Assembly (NCBI RefSeq): GCF_008634025.1
Contig: NZ_PDCM01000002.1
Span: 930,001 to 994,000 of the forward strand
From: Streptomyces albofaciens JCM 4342
Lineage (GTDB): Bacteria > Actinomycetota > Actinomycetes > Streptomycetales > Streptomycetaceae
Direction: 5' to 3'
Length of the DNA stretch: 64,000 nucleotides
In this document: one piece after another, positions 24,974 through 34,028 of the stretch
Numbering within the stretch: the stretch's first letter is position 1
Layout: each line of letters begins with the position of its first letter
Notes under the pieces: model-generated
Database searches by the model: none
What the model saw: the letters and a program-made list of their open reading frames with translations, nothing else
Told to the model about the DNA's origin: nothing
Position numbers and translations under genes: made by a program

Positions 24974-25843
24974 ATGACTGTTGTGCAGGCCGCGCCTGTC
25001 CATGCGCCGCCCGACGCGCCGCCGCCGCGCACGAGGCAGCCCGACCTCGTTCCCGTCGTCCCCCTGTCGGTCCGGCGCCGGACCGTGCCCCGGTGGCTCC
25101 GGCGCACCGTGGTGCCCGTGCTGTTGCTCGGGTTGTGGCAGGTGCTCAGCGCGAGCGGGGCGCTGCCGGGGGACATTCTGGCCTCGCCGGGGACCATCGC
25201 CCGTACGGCGTGGACGCTGATGTCCGACGGGACGTTGCCGTCGGCGATGCTCGTGTCCCTGCAACGGGTCGCCGTCGGGCTGGCGGCGGGGGTGGTCGCC
25301 GGGGTGGCGCTCGCGCTCGTGTCCGGGCTGTCGCGGCTTGGGGAGGACCTTGTCGATCCCGTGGTGCAGATGTTGCGGTCTGTGCCGTGGGTGGGCGTTA
25401 TTCCGCTGTTCATTATTTGGCTGGGGATCGGTGAGGCGCCGAAGGTCGCGTTGATCGCGCTGGGGGTGGCCTTTCACCTGTACCTGAATGTGTACGCCGG
25501 GATTCGTGGTGTGGATGCGCAACTGGTGGAGGCCGGCACCTCGCTGGGCCTCGGGCGCTGGGGGCTGATCCGGCACGTCGTACTGCCCGGCGCGCTGCCG
25601 GGCGCCATGACCGGGCTGCGCTATTCCCTCGCCACCGCCTGGCTGGCGCTCGTTTTCGGTGAGCAGGTGAATGCCGATGACGGGCTCGGGTTCCTGATGA
25701 ACCAGGCCCGGGAGTTCTTCCGTACCGATGTGATCGTGGTGTGCCTCGTGGTGTACGCGGTCCTCGGGCTGCTCGCCGATTTCATCGTCCGCACTCTGGA
25801 AAGGCTGCTGTTGCAATGGCGACCGACGTTCACCGGACAGTAG
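24974..25843 (+). CDS. ssuC: Sulfonate ABC transporter permease
   Basis: A 289-residue permease of the SsuC/TauC type with about six membrane helices. The cytoplasmic EAA-like loop VEAGTSLGLGRWGLIRHVVLPGALPG near residues 178-203 is the site that docks to the ATPase. A Pro-rich cytosolic N terminus precedes the first helix. It is the first structural gene after the leader peptide; ssuB overlaps its 3' end by 28 bp, then ssuA and ssuD follow. The complex imports aliphatic sulfonates as a sulfur source. Confidence 0.92.
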   Translation: MTVVQAAPVHAPPDAPPPRTRQPDLVPVVPLSVRRRTVPRWLRRTVVPVLLLGLWQVLSASGALPGDILASPGTIARTAWTLMSDGTLPSAMLVSLQRVAVGLAAGVVAGVALALVSGLSRLGEDLVDPVVQMLRSVPWVGVIPLFIIWLGIGEAPKVALIALGVAFHLYLNVYAGIRGVDAQLVEAGTSLGLGRWGLIRHVVLPGALPGAMTGLRYSLATAWLALVFGEQVNADDGLGFLMNQAREFFRTDVIVVCLVVYAVLGLLADFIVRTLERLLLQWRPTFTGQ

Positions 25844-26676
25844 AAGAGGTGGGGAAAGAGGGGCGGTTCGGGGTGGGCGAAGTAGCCGACGGAGGTGCTG
25901 CTGTACGGGTTCGGGGGCTGCGGCGGGCCTTCGGTGGGCGGGCCGTCATCGATGGGCTGCGGTTGGATGTGGCACCCGGTGAGTTCGTGGCGCTACTGGG
26001 GCGGAGCGGGTGCGGCAAGTCCACGCTGTTGCGGGTGCTCGCCGGGCTGGACCGGGAGATCGAGGGGCAGGTGCTCGTACCGGAACGGAAAGCTGTCGCC
26101 TTCCAGGCTCCCCGGCTGATGCCGTGGAAGCGGGTCTGGCGGAATGTACTCCTCGGGCTGCCGGGCAGGACCGAACGCATCGTGGCCGAGCGGGCGTTGG
26201 AGGAAGTGGGGCTGGGGCATCGGGCGGACGCGTGGCCCAAGACGTTGTCCGGCGGTGAGGCTCAGCGCGCTTCGCTGGCCCGTGCACTCGTACGCGAACC
26301 CGATCTGCTGTTGCTGGACGAGCCGTTCGGCGCGCTGGACGCGCTGACGCGCATCAAGGCGCAGCGGCTGGTGGCCGAACTGTGGCGGGAGCGCGGCTGC
26401 GCGGTGCTGCTCGTCACGCATGACGTGGAGGAGGCCTTGTTGCTGGCCGATCGGGTGCTGGTGATGGAGGACGGCGTGATCGCGTACGAGGAGGAGGTCG
26501 GTCTGCCGCGTCCACGTGCCGTCGACGACCCGCTGTTCGCCTCCCTGCGCGCACGGTTGCTGGACCGCTTGGGGGTGGAGGCGGATGAGGAAGAAGGCGA
26601 TGAGGGGAAAGGCAGTGAGGTGGAAGGCGACAAGGCAGGGGCGGGGGCGGACGCGGCGGCGGTGGCCGTTGCTTGA
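25816..26676 (+). CDS. ssuB: Sulfonate ABC transporter ATP-binding protein
   Basis: A 286-residue ATPase of the SsuB/TauB family. Walker A is LLGRSGCGKSTLLRVLAG, the Q-loop region is KAVAFQAPRLMPWKRV, the signature is LSGGEAQRASLARALV, Walker B is LLLLDEPFGALDALTR and the H-loop is LLVTHDVEEAL. The C-terminal 30 residues are a Glu/Lys/Gly-rich tail (EADEEEGDEGKGSEVEG) not needed for the fold. The ATG at 25816 lies inside ssuC; GTG 25849 is an alternative start. Confidence 0.93.
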   Translation: MATDVHRTVEEVGKEGRFGVGEVADGGAAVRVRGLRRAFGGRAVIDGLRLDVAPGEFVALLGRSGCGKSTLLRVLAGLDREIEGQVLVPERKAVAFQAPRLMPWKRVWRNVLLGLPGRTERIVAERALEEVGLGHRADAWPKTLSGGEAQRASLARALVREPDLLLLDEPFGALDALTRIKAQRLVAELWRERGCAVLLVTHDVEEALLLADRVLVMEDGVIAYEEEVGLPRPRAVDDPLFASLRARLLDRLGVEADEEEGDEGKGSEVEGDKAGAGADAAAVAVA

Positions 26677-26772
26677 CGACGGTTGCCGTTGCTGTAGACG
26701 CGGCCCGTACAGGCCCGCGTGCGCTCGTACGCCTTGATCACCATCCATGACCAACCGGAAACGGACCACCCC

Positions 26773-27864
26773 ATGCAAGCAGCACCATCCCCACCTACTC
26801 CACCCCGCGCCTCTCCCCTCCTCTCCCTCCTCATCCTCCCCCTCCTCCTGCTCACCGCCACCGCCTGCGGCGGAGCCTCCCGGGCGGACGGGAGCCACGG
26901 TGGCACCCGCGGCGGCACCGACGGGAAGGGACCGGTGACGCTGAACGTCGGTGACCAGAAGGGCGGTTCGGAGTCGATCCTTCGGGCGGCCGGGGAGCTG
27001 GACGACCTGCCGTACCGCATCCAGTGGTCGACTTTCACCTCCGGGCCGCCGCTGTTGGAGGCGGTCAACGCCGGGGCGGTCGACGTGGGCGGGGTCGGCA
27101 ACACGCCGCCGGTCTTCGCCGCCGCTGCGCACTCGAAGATCAAGGTGGTGGCGGCTACGCACGGTTCCTCCGCGGGGGAAGCGGTCCTAGTGAAGAAGGA
27201 CTCGCCGATCAGGCGGACCGCTGAGCTGAAGGGGAAGTCGATCGCGGTGGCGCAGGGCAGCTCCGCGCACTACCAGCTCATCGCCTCTCTCCGGAAGGCC
27301 GGGCTGTCGCCGCAGGAGGTGACGCTCAACCACCTTCAGCCGGCCGATGCGCTGGCGGCTTTCACCCGCGGGCGGGTGGACGCCTGGGCCGTGTGGGACC
27401 CGTACACCTCGCAGGCTCTCGACCAGAGTGACGCGCGGGTGCTGACCACCGGGGAGGGTGTCGTCAACGGGCTCAGCTTCCAGGTCGCCGCGCCCGCCGC
27501 GCTGGCCGACGGGAAGAAGTCGGCCGCGCTCAAGGACTACGTGGACCGGCTCCGCAGGGCGCAGGACTGGGTGCACCGGCATCCGGACGCCTGGGCGAAG
27601 GCGTGGGCCAAGGAGACCGGGCTGCCGCGGGACGTGGCGCTGGCCGCGGTAAAACGTACGCGGGGTACGGCGGTGACGGTCGCCCTGGACCGGCCGGCCG
27701 TCGCCTCCGAGCAACGGATCGCCGACACCTTCGCCGAACTGAAGCTGGTCCCGGGCCGCTTCGACTTCTCGTCCTTCGTCGACACCCGGTTCAACGCCGG
27801 CCTGCCGCCCTCGGGCACGGCGCCGCGCACCTACCCGTACAGCTCTCAAGGAAAGGCCGGCTGA
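26773..27864 (+). CDS. ssuA: Sulfonate-binding lipoprotein
   Basis: A 363-residue substrate-binding protein of the SsuA/NitT/TauT type. The lipoprotein signal is a hydrophobic stretch (LLSLLILPLLLL) ending TATAC-GGAS, with the Cys as the modified residue. The mature domain shows LNVGDQKGGSESILRAAGEL, GAVDVGGVGNTPPVFAAAA, KGKSIAVAQGSSAHYQLI and VDAWAVWDPYTSQAL, all characteristic. ssuD starts 5 nt after its stop, so it is part of the same operon and delivers sulfonates to SsuC/SsuB. Confidence 0.93.
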   Translation: MQAAPSPPTPPRASPLLSLLILPLLLLTATACGGASRADGSHGGTRGGTDGKGPVTLNVGDQKGGSESILRAAGELDDLPYRIQWSTFTSGPPLLEAVNAGAVDVGGVGNTPPVFAAAAHSKIKVVAATHGSSAGEAVLVKKDSPIRRTAELKGKSIAVAQGSSAHYQLIASLRKAGLSPQEVTLNHLQPADALAAFTRGRVDAWAVWDPYTSQALDQSDARVLTTGEGVVNGLSFQVAAPAALADGKKSAALKDYVDRLRRAQDWVHRHPDAWAKAWAKETGLPRDVALAAVKRTRGTAVTVALDRPAVASEQRIADTFAELKLVPGRFDFSSFVDTRFNAGLPPSGTAPRTYPYSSQGKAG

Positions 27865-27869
27865 ACACC

Positions 27870-29075
27870 GTGACCGTGCATCTTCATTGGTTCCTGCCGA
27901 CCGGCGGCGACGGGCGCACGCTCGTCGACCGGCACGCGTACACCGACGGCGGGGTACGGCGTGAGCGGATCACCCCGGTCAGCGGGGTGCGGGCGCCCGA
28001 CATCGACTATCTGGCGCAGATCGCCAAGGCGGCCGAGCAGCTGGGTTTCGAGGCGGTCCTCACCCCGACGGGCACGTGGTGCGAGGACGCCTGGCTGACG
28101 ACGGCGGCGCTGACCCAGGTCACCGACCGGCTGAAGTTCCTGGTCGCCTTCCGGCCCGGGGTGATCTCGCCGGTACTGGCCGCGCAGATGGCCGCGACGT
28201 ACCAGCGGATCTCGGGCGGCCGGCTGCTGCTGAACGTGGTGACCGGCGGCGACTCCACCGAGCAGCGGCGGTTCGGCGACCGGCTGGACCACGACCGGCG
28301 CTATGCCCGCACGGACGAGTTCTTGCAGGTCGTACGGGGTGTGTGGGGTGGCTCGCCGTTCGACTTCCACGGGGAGCACTACCAGGTGGAGGGCGGGCTG
28401 ACCGCGCTGCCGCCGGACCCGCTCCCGGAGATCTTCTTCGGTGGCTCGTCGGCGGCGGCCGGGCCGGTCGCCGCCCGCAACGTGGATGTGTACCTCACCT
28501 GGGGCGAGCCGCCCGAGCAGGTGAAACAGAAGATCGACTGGATCGCGGGGCTGGCCGCCCGAGAGGGCCGCACGGTCCGCTTCGGCATCCGGCTGCACAC
28601 CATCTCGCGCGACTCGGCGAAGGAGGCGTGGGCCACGGCGGACCGGCTGCTGGACGACCTGGACCCGGACACCGTGGCCGCCGCGCAGCAGGCGTTGGGC
28701 CGGAGCGAGTCGGTGGGCCAGCAGCGGATGCTCGCGCTGCACGGCGGCTCACGCGACAGCCTGGAGATCGCGCCGAACCTCTGGGCCGGGGTCGGTCTCG
28801 TACGCGGCGGTGCGGGGACGGCGCTGGTCGGCAGCCACACGGAGGTGGCCGATCGCATCGAGGAGTACCACGCGCTCGGCATCGAGCACTTCGTGCTGTC
28901 GGGCTATCCGCATCTGGAGGAGGCGTACTGGTTCGGGGAAGGCGTACGGCCCGAGCTGGCCGCCCGGGGTCTGCTGCCCGCCGCTCCCCCTCCGTGGTCC
29001 GGCATCCCGGCGGCCAACGGTCGTCCGGCCTCCGCGCCGGGCGGGGCGCCTTTGCTGACCGCCGGGGGCCGCTGA
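27870..29075 (+). CDS. ssuD: FMNH2-dependent alkanesulfonate monooxygenase
   Basis: A 401-residue luciferase-like monooxygenase that cleaves alkanesulfonates to aldehyde and sulfite using reduced flavin. Hallmarks are VHLHWFLPTGGDGR at the N terminus, TPTGTWCEDAWL carrying the SsuD-type Cys, LNVVTGGDSTEQRRFGDRLDHDRRYARTDEFL (in consecutive segments), IFFGGSSAAAGPVAA and FVLSGYPHLEEAYWFGEGV. The C terminus has an Ala/Pro extension of about 30 residues. GTG 27870 was preferred; GTG 27876 is possible. No flavin reductase (ssuE) is adjacent, so FMNH2 must come from elsewhere. Confidence 0.94.
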   Translation: MTVHLHWFLPTGGDGRTLVDRHAYTDGGVRRERITPVSGVRAPDIDYLAQIAKAAEQLGFEAVLTPTGTWCEDAWLTTAALTQVTDRLKFLVAFRPGVISPVLAAQMAATYQRISGGRLLLNVVTGGDSTEQRRFGDRLDHDRRYARTDEFLQVVRGVWGGSPFDFHGEHYQVEGGLTALPPDPLPEIFFGGSSAAAGPVAARNVDVYLTWGEPPEQVKQKIDWIAGLAAREGRTVRFGIRLHTISRDSAKEAWATADRLLDDLDPDTVAAAQQALGRSESVGQQRMLALHGGSRDSLEIAPNLWAGVGLVRGGAGTALVGSHTEVADRIEEYHALGIEHFVLSGYPHLEEAYWFGEGVRPELAARGLLPAAPPPWSGIPAANGRPASAPGGAPLLTAGGR

Positions 29076-29080
29076 GCGGG

Positions 29081-29200
29081 ACCGCGGTACGGGCAGGAGG
29101 ACCGCGGTAGGGGCAGGAGGACCGCGGTAGGGGCAGGGGGCCGCGGTAGGGGCAGGGGCCCCGGCAGGGATAGGGGTGCCTCGGTACGGGCAGGGGACCG
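29081..29200. repeat. 20-bp tandem repeat after ssuD
   Basis: Units of ACCGCGGTAGGGGCAGGAGG repeat at 29081-29100 (variant), 29101-29120, 29121-29140 and 29141-29160, with decayed copies beyond. They fill the space to the next gene. Confidence 0.85.
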
Positions 29201-29245
29201 CGATAGGGCAGGAAGATTCCGGCCCGTACCGCGGTTGGTAGAAGC

Positions 29246-30421
29246 ATGAACTACACCGGGGTGCGGGAAGCCGAGGTCGTGGTGGTCGGTGCCGGGCAGG
29301 CGGGCCTGGCCGCCGCTTTCCACCTGCGGCGGGTGGGGTACGAGCCGGACCGGGACTTCGTCGTACTGGACCACGCGCCGCGGCCCGGCGGCGCGTGGCA
29401 GTTCCGCTGGCCCACCCTGACGTACGGCAAGGTCCACGGCATGCACGCGCTGCCCGGCATGGAGCTGACCGGCGCGGACCCGGACCGCCCGTCCGCCGAG
29501 GTGATCGGCGCGTACTTCGACACGTACGAGGAGACCTTCGGACTCCGGGTGCACCGCCCGGTGGACGTCCGGGCGGTGCGCGACGGCCCGGGCGGGCGGC
29601 TGCTGGTCGAGTCCTCGGAGGGTACGTACGCGACCCGGGCCCTGATCAACGCGACCGGCACCTGGGACCGCCCCTTCTGGCCGCGCTTTCCCGGCCAGGG
29701 CGACTTCCGCGGACGGCAGCTGCACAGCGCGCAGTACCGGGGGCCGCGGGACTTCGCGGGGCAGCGCGTGATCGTCGTGGGCGGTGGCACATCGGCCGTC
29801 CAGCAGCTGCTGGAGATCGCGGAGGTCGCCGCCGCGACGACCTGGGTGACCCGCCGCCCGCCGGTCTTCCGCGAGGGCCCGTTCGACGAGCAGCAGGGCC
29901 GCGCGGCCGTCGCACGGGTCGAGGAGCGGGTCCGGCGGGGGCTGCCGCCGCAGAGCGTGGTGTCGGTCACCGGACTGCCGATGACGGAGGCGATGCGGCG
30001 GGCGCGCGAACGGGGTGTGCTGGAGCGGCTGCCGCTGTTCGACCGGCTCACCCGGACCGGCGCGGCCTGGGCCGACGGCCGTACCGCCGAGGCGGACACG
30101 GTCCTGTACGCCACCGGCTTCCGCGCCGCCATCGACCACCTGGCCCCGCTCAAGCTGCGCGAGCCCGGCGGCGGCATCCGTATGGAGGGCACCCGCGCGG
30201 TACGGGACCACCGCGTCCATCTCGTCGGCTACGGTCCCTCCGCCAGCACCATCGGCGCCAACCGCGCGGGACGCGCGGCGGTGCGGGACATTCGGCGGTT
30301 GCTCGGGGAGGACGCGGGCGAAACGGCGGGGGCGAGGCCAGGGACAGAGGCAAGGGCAGGGGCGGGAGCAAGGGCTGTGACGGCCAGGACTGCGGAGGCG
30401 TTCCAGCCCGTTCCGGGCTGA
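29246..30421 (+). CDS. FAD/NAD(P)-dependent flavoprotein monooxygenase-like
   Basis: A 391-residue oxidoreductase with two Rossmann sites: EVVVVGAGQAGLAAAFHL (FAD, residues 9-27) and VIVVGGGTSAVQQLLEI (NADPH, near 175). ATG at the start of ATGTWDRPFW precedes the second site, and DTVLYATGFRAAIDHL is typical of FMO/CzcO-like proteins. A Gly/Ala/Arg-rich C-terminal tail (GARPGTEARAGAGARA) derives from local DNA repeats. The substrate is unknown. Close linkage to ssuD raises a sulfur or amine oxidation role but does not show it. Confidence 0.85.
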   Translation: MNYTGVREAEVVVVGAGQAGLAAAFHLRRVGYEPDRDFVVLDHAPRPGGAWQFRWPTLTYGKVHGMHALPGMELTGADPDRPSAEVIGAYFDTYEETFGLRVHRPVDVRAVRDGPGGRLLVESSEGTYATRALINATGTWDRPFWPRFPGQGDFRGRQLHSAQYRGPRDFAGQRVIVVGGGTSAVQQLLEIAEVAAATTWVTRRPPVFREGPFDEQQGRAAVARVEERVRRGLPPQSVVSVTGLPMTEAMRRARERGVLERLPLFDRLTRTGAAWADGRTAEADTVLYATGFRAAIDHLAPLKLREPGGGIRMEGTRAVRDHRVHLVGYGPSASTIGANRAGRAAVRDIRRLLGEDAGETAGARPGTEARAGAGARAVTARTAEAFQPVPG

Positions 30422-30562
30422 GGAGTCCCGCCACGGGTGTACGGATGCGGGCCCGCGCCGGTCGGGCGTGGGCCCGCCGTACCGCCACGGGGTACGCGTG
30501 CGGACCCCCACCAGCCGGACGTGGGCCCGCCGTTCAGCGGCCGTCGGCAGTGCCGCCCCCGG

Positions 30563-31249
30563 TCACTGCGACACGTCGAGCGTCTGCTGAGCCGGGCGCT
30601 GAGTGTGCGACGGCTGCGGTGCGCGCACCTCCATCGAGCCGACGCCCTCGAAGAGCTGGTCGCCCGACTTGACCGGCGCGGCTCCGAAGGCGCTCTTGAA
30701 GGACGCGGCGCCCTGGTCCGTCAAGGTGAACACGATACGGCCGGAGTTGACCTTGCCGGAGGCGAGCCGGATCTGTTCCCGGTCCAGTTTGAACGCCAGG
30801 AACGCCGTCCTGGCCGGGCGGGCGCCCCGGACGTCCCCGGAGACCCGGCCCGTGGCGAGGTCGGCCTTCAGGTGGTTGACCCGCAGGTGGCGGGCGCCGC
30901 GCGTGAAGTCGAAGCCGCCGTCGAAGTACATCTCGCCCCGGGTGAGGGCGCGGTTGACGGCACCGCCGGTGATCGGCGTGGTGACGCACGGCCGCTCATG
31001 GGTGCCGGTCGGCCGGGCCGGGCGGATGGCGGTGAGCCGTACGTGTGCCGTGGCCAGGGCGCGGGTGGCGCCGGGCGTCAGGCAGAAGTTTCCGGTGCCC
31101 TTGCCCAGCCGGGTCAGCTCCTCCTGGGGCGCGGGCACCGGGCGCGGGCCGTCCGGGGCTCCGGCCAGCGCGAGCCCACCGCCCACCGGCCCGGTGAGGG
31201 CGAGCGCGGTCACACAGGCCGTGGTCAACAGGCGGCGCGGTGCGGACAT
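30563..31249 (-). CDS. Secreted protein, possibly HtaA-like
   Basis: A 228-residue exported protein. The signal peptide is SAPRRLLTTACVTALALTG...GLALAGAP. The mature part contains GKGTGNFCLTPGATRALA, GEMYFDGGFDF, GARHLRVNHLKADLATGRVSG and LFEGVGSMEVR, a beta-rich pattern reminiscent of HtaA heme-associated or related surface domains. The match is by pattern only and weak. Two Cys residues in the mature chain could form a disulfide. There is no sortase motif or membrane anchor. The start is well supported by AAGGAGA. Confidence 0.7.
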   Translation of the reverse strand: MSAPRRLLTTACVTALALTGPVGGGLALAGAPDGPRPVPAPQEELTRLGKGTGNFCLTPGATRALATAHVRLTAIRPARPTGTHERPCVTTPITGGAVNRALTRGEMYFDGGFDFTRGARHLRVNHLKADLATGRVSGDVRGARPARTAFLAFKLDREQIRLASGKVNSGRIVFTLTDQGAASFKSAFGAAPVKSGDQLFEGVGSMEVRAPQPSHTQRPAQQTLDVSQ

Positions 31250-31629
31250 GGAAGCGTCTCCTTCGCGTGCGGCTGCGGTCGGCCGCGGCGGACCGGCAGC
31301 GTTGCTGTGTTTGCTACAGGTATTGACGCCCCGGCCCCGGTGGTGACGGCCGCGCCCGCTAATCACCCGTTCGCCCGATGTCTCACGGGTACGTTCCGGG
31401 CCTACCTTCCGGGCGTCTCCCGGACGTCTCCCCGGGTGTCTCCCGGATGCCTCCCGCTGCGTCGGCTCAGGCCGATGGCCCGGGCAGCGCAGAAGGCGCG
31501 CGCCGCGGCCCCGCACCCTAGCAACCGCCTTTGGCCACAGCCGTTCTTTGTCGCTTTGGTGCCAACAATGCGGAGGCGGCCCGGCCCGGCATTAGCGTCC
31601 CTTTCCCATCCCCGGAGAAGGAGGGCGCG
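31250..31629. other. Divergent intergenic region
   Basis: 380 bases between divergent secreted-protein genes. No gene is supported. It carries repeated CGTCTCCCGG / TGTCTCCCGG units around 31405-31450. Less GC-rich stretches near 31295-31330 and 31530-31600 are where promoters for the two genes are expected, but clear -35/-10 pairs were not resolved. Confidence 0.5.
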
Positions 31630-32382
31630 GTGCGCGACGTCGGACGGCGGCGTTCGGTGACCGGCGGTGTACGGTCGCGGTTCTCGGTGGGTACGGGTCT
31701 GGTCGTCGCCGGGCTTTCCCTGACGGCCGTGGCCATTCTGCTGCCGGTGCAGTTGTTCGCGAGCAGCGGCAGCGTGGCGGGGAGTTCCGCGCCTGCCGCG
31801 CAGGACGACGGGCTGGGGGTGTGGAACACGCCGTCGGGCCCTTTGTCACCGCTCGACCGGGAATTCGTCAGAAAGGTCCGGCAGGCCGGACTGTGGGAAC
31901 TGCCCGCGGGCCGGCAGGCGCTGCGACGCGGCACACGGCAGGCCGTCAAGCACGCGGGCCGGCATTTGATGGAGGGGCACACCGATCTCAACCGGCGCGC
32001 CGCCGACACGGCCCGCGCCCTGGACATCACGCTCCCGGGACAGCCGACGCCCGAGCAGCAGGGCTGGCTCGCCCAGCTCGACGCGGCCGAAGGGGACACG
32101 CATGAGCGGCTGTTCACGAATCTGGCCCGCCGGGCGCACGGCACAGTGTTTTCCCTGGTCGCACAAGTGCGGGCGAACACCCGGAATGCCATGATCCGGG
32201 ATTTGGCCACCCGCGCCAATTCCGTCGTGCTCGATCACATTACGGCCTTGGAACAGACCGGACTGGTCGACTTCGAAGCAATTGCCGCAGGACAAGCGCC
32301 CGGTGGGCCCGGCTCGGCCACGGTCGCGCCGCCTGTACGGCCGTCGGCCGGCCCTGCGTACAGCACCGGCGACCAGCGATGA
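31630..32382 (+). CDS. Exported DUF4142 protein
   Basis: A 250-residue protein with one N-terminal hydrophobic segment (VGTGLVVAGLSLTAVAILLPVQLFA in two parts, residues 18-42) acting as signal or anchor. A ferritin-like helical DUF4142 domain (about 75-215) follows: LDREFVRKVRQAGLWELPAG, RQAVKHAGRHLMEGHTDLNR with the HxxxN-type pattern, and VLDHITALEQTG. DUF4142 proteins are exported and of unknown function. The GTG follows AAGGAGGG. It heads a tandem of three exported-protein genes. Confidence 0.85.
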   Translation: MRDVGRRRSVTGGVRSRFSVGTGLVVAGLSLTAVAILLPVQLFASSGSVAGSSAPAAQDDGLGVWNTPSGPLSPLDREFVRKVRQAGLWELPAGRQALRRGTRQAVKHAGRHLMEGHTDLNRRAADTARALDITLPGQPTPEQQGWLAQLDAAEGDTHERLFTNLARRAHGTVFSLVAQVRANTRNAMIRDLATRANSVVLDHITALEQTGLVDFEAIAAGQAPGGPGSATVAPPVRPSAGPAYSTGDQR

Positions 32383-32502
32383 GCCACCGTTTTCCGGTTC
32401 CCGTGAAACGGCCGCGTCGGGCGTACGTATTACCGCGAGACCGCGTTGCCGCGAAGAGGCACGGCCACAGGACCATCCCGCGATCAGAAGCGAAGTGATG
32501 AC

Positions 32503-34011
32503 ATGAAACGGCACAAACGGATAGCGGAGCGAACGGCGCGTCCGCACAAAAGGACCCGCCTTTCCAAGCGGAGCGGCGCCCTGATCCTCACGGCGCTGGC
32601 CGCGTGCGGCGGTACGGCGGTGATCGCAGCCCAGGCGCTGGCGGGCCCCGGCGGGCGCGGGGCCGACGGCGCGGAGGCCCCGGCGGGCGGCGGCACGGGC
32701 ACGGTGGCCGGACGGACGATCAGCTGTCCGGACGTGGGGCAGCGGCTGCGCAGCCTGCCGGATGCGGCGGCACCCGAAGTGAACCGCAATCTCGGGCAGT
32801 TGGACGCGCAGGTCGCCCAGGCGTTCCGGCGGTGGTCGGCCGATCCCGGTACGCAGGACGAGGTGCTGCGCGGCCTGGCGCGGGACCGCAAGGCCACCAT
32901 CGGGCGGATCACGGACGCGCTGCGCCGGGCCGGTGAGCGGCCGGACGCGCTCGACCGGCTGAGCGCGTGCCGTACGACGGCGGGGAATTCCACCACCGCG
33001 CAGAATGCGCCCCAGGCCGCCCGGGGCGGGAGCGGGAACGGAGACGGGAGCGGGACCGGGACCGGGAACGGCACCGGCACCGGCACCGGCACCGGCACCG
33101 GAAACGGGAACGGAAACAGCGCGGACAACGGCCCGTTCCCCGATGACTTCGTCGACATCAGAACCGTACGGCCGAACACGCGCGGCGACGGCCGAGGGGG
33201 ACGCGGCGCCGGCTCCGGTTCGTTCCGCTCGGAATGCGGGCGCAACGAGAACCGGCACAACAACCCGGACAACCTGATCGTGGCGCCTGGCGTGAGCAAC
33301 GGCGCCCACCATATGCACGACTACGTCGGCAATCTGGCGACGAACGCGTTCTCCTCCGACCGGGAACTGGCCGGAGCCGGTACGACCTGCGGCAACGGGG
33401 ACCGGTCCACGTACTACTGGCCGGTGCTGCGGCAACGGGACAACGGGCGGGAACGGGACGCCGACGCGCCCGGTGGCGGACAGGACGGCAATGTCGGCAC
33501 CATCCTGCGCCCGGCCGAGGTGTCGCTGGAATTCGACGGGACCGGCACGGAAAAGGTCACGGCCATGCCCCGGTTCCTGCGGAACCTCACCGGTGACGCG
33601 AAAGCGCTGACGAACGGACCGGCCAACGCGAACGCCTCCTGGAGCTGCACCGGTTTCGAGGACCGGCAGCTGAAGAACAAGTATCCGATCTGCCCCCGGG
33701 GCAGCAATGTCGTACGGTCGCTGGCGTTTCCCAGCTGCTGGGACGGGCGCAACATCGACAGCGCCAATCACCGGACGCATGTGGTGTTCCCGGACGGCGA
33801 CGGACGGTGCCGCGACGGGTTCCGGGCCGTTCCCCGGCTGGTGCAGCGGCTGACCTACGCCGTTCCGACGAACGCGCGGTACGCGGTGGACAGTTTCCCC
33901 GACCAGTTGCACAACCCGGTGACGGACCACGGGGACTTCATCAACGTGATGCCGCAGCGGCTGATGCGTACGGCCGTGGACTGCATCAATTCCGGCCGCG
34001 ACTGCCGGTGA
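32503..34011 (+). CDS. Secreted DUF1996 protein
   Basis: A 502-residue exported protein. The basic N terminus and hydrophobic segment (GALILTALAACGGTAVIAAQ) precede a helical domain (about 70-175, with ISCPDVGQRL). A Gly/Thr/Asn-rich linker with GTGTGTGT repeats spans about 195-225. The C-terminal DUF1996 domain runs from about 250, with SNGAHHMHDYVGNLATNAFS, the His-rich motif of the family, and repeated Trp/Cys segments (SCWDGRNIDSANHRTHVVFP). DUF1996 is found in fungi and actinobacteria and its activity is unknown; a carbohydrate or peptide target is only a guess. Confidence 0.85.
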   Translation: MKRHKRIAERTARPHKRTRLSKRSGALILTALAACGGTAVIAAQALAGPGGRGADGAEAPAGGGTGTVAGRTISCPDVGQRLRSLPDAAAPEVNRNLGQLDAQVAQAFRRWSADPGTQDEVLRGLARDRKATIGRITDALRRAGERPDALDRLSACRTTAGNSTTAQNAPQAARGGSGNGDGSGTGTGNGTGTGTGTGTGNGNGNSADNGPFPDDFVDIRTVRPNTRGDGRGGRGAGSGSFRSECGRNENRHNNPDNLIVAPGVSNGAHHMHDYVGNLATNAFSSDRELAGAGTTCGNGDRSTYYWPVLRQRDNGRERDADAPGGGQDGNVGTILRPAEVSLEFDGTGTEKVTAMPRFLRNLTGDAKALTNGPANANASWSCTGFEDRQLKNKYPICPRGSNVVRSLAFPSCWDGRNIDSANHRTHVVFPDGDGRCRDGFRAVPRLVQRLTYAVPTNARYAVDSFPDQLHNPVTDHGDFINVMPQRLMRTAVDCINSGRDCR

Positions 34012-34028
34012 GAGAGGGGAATTCCGGC

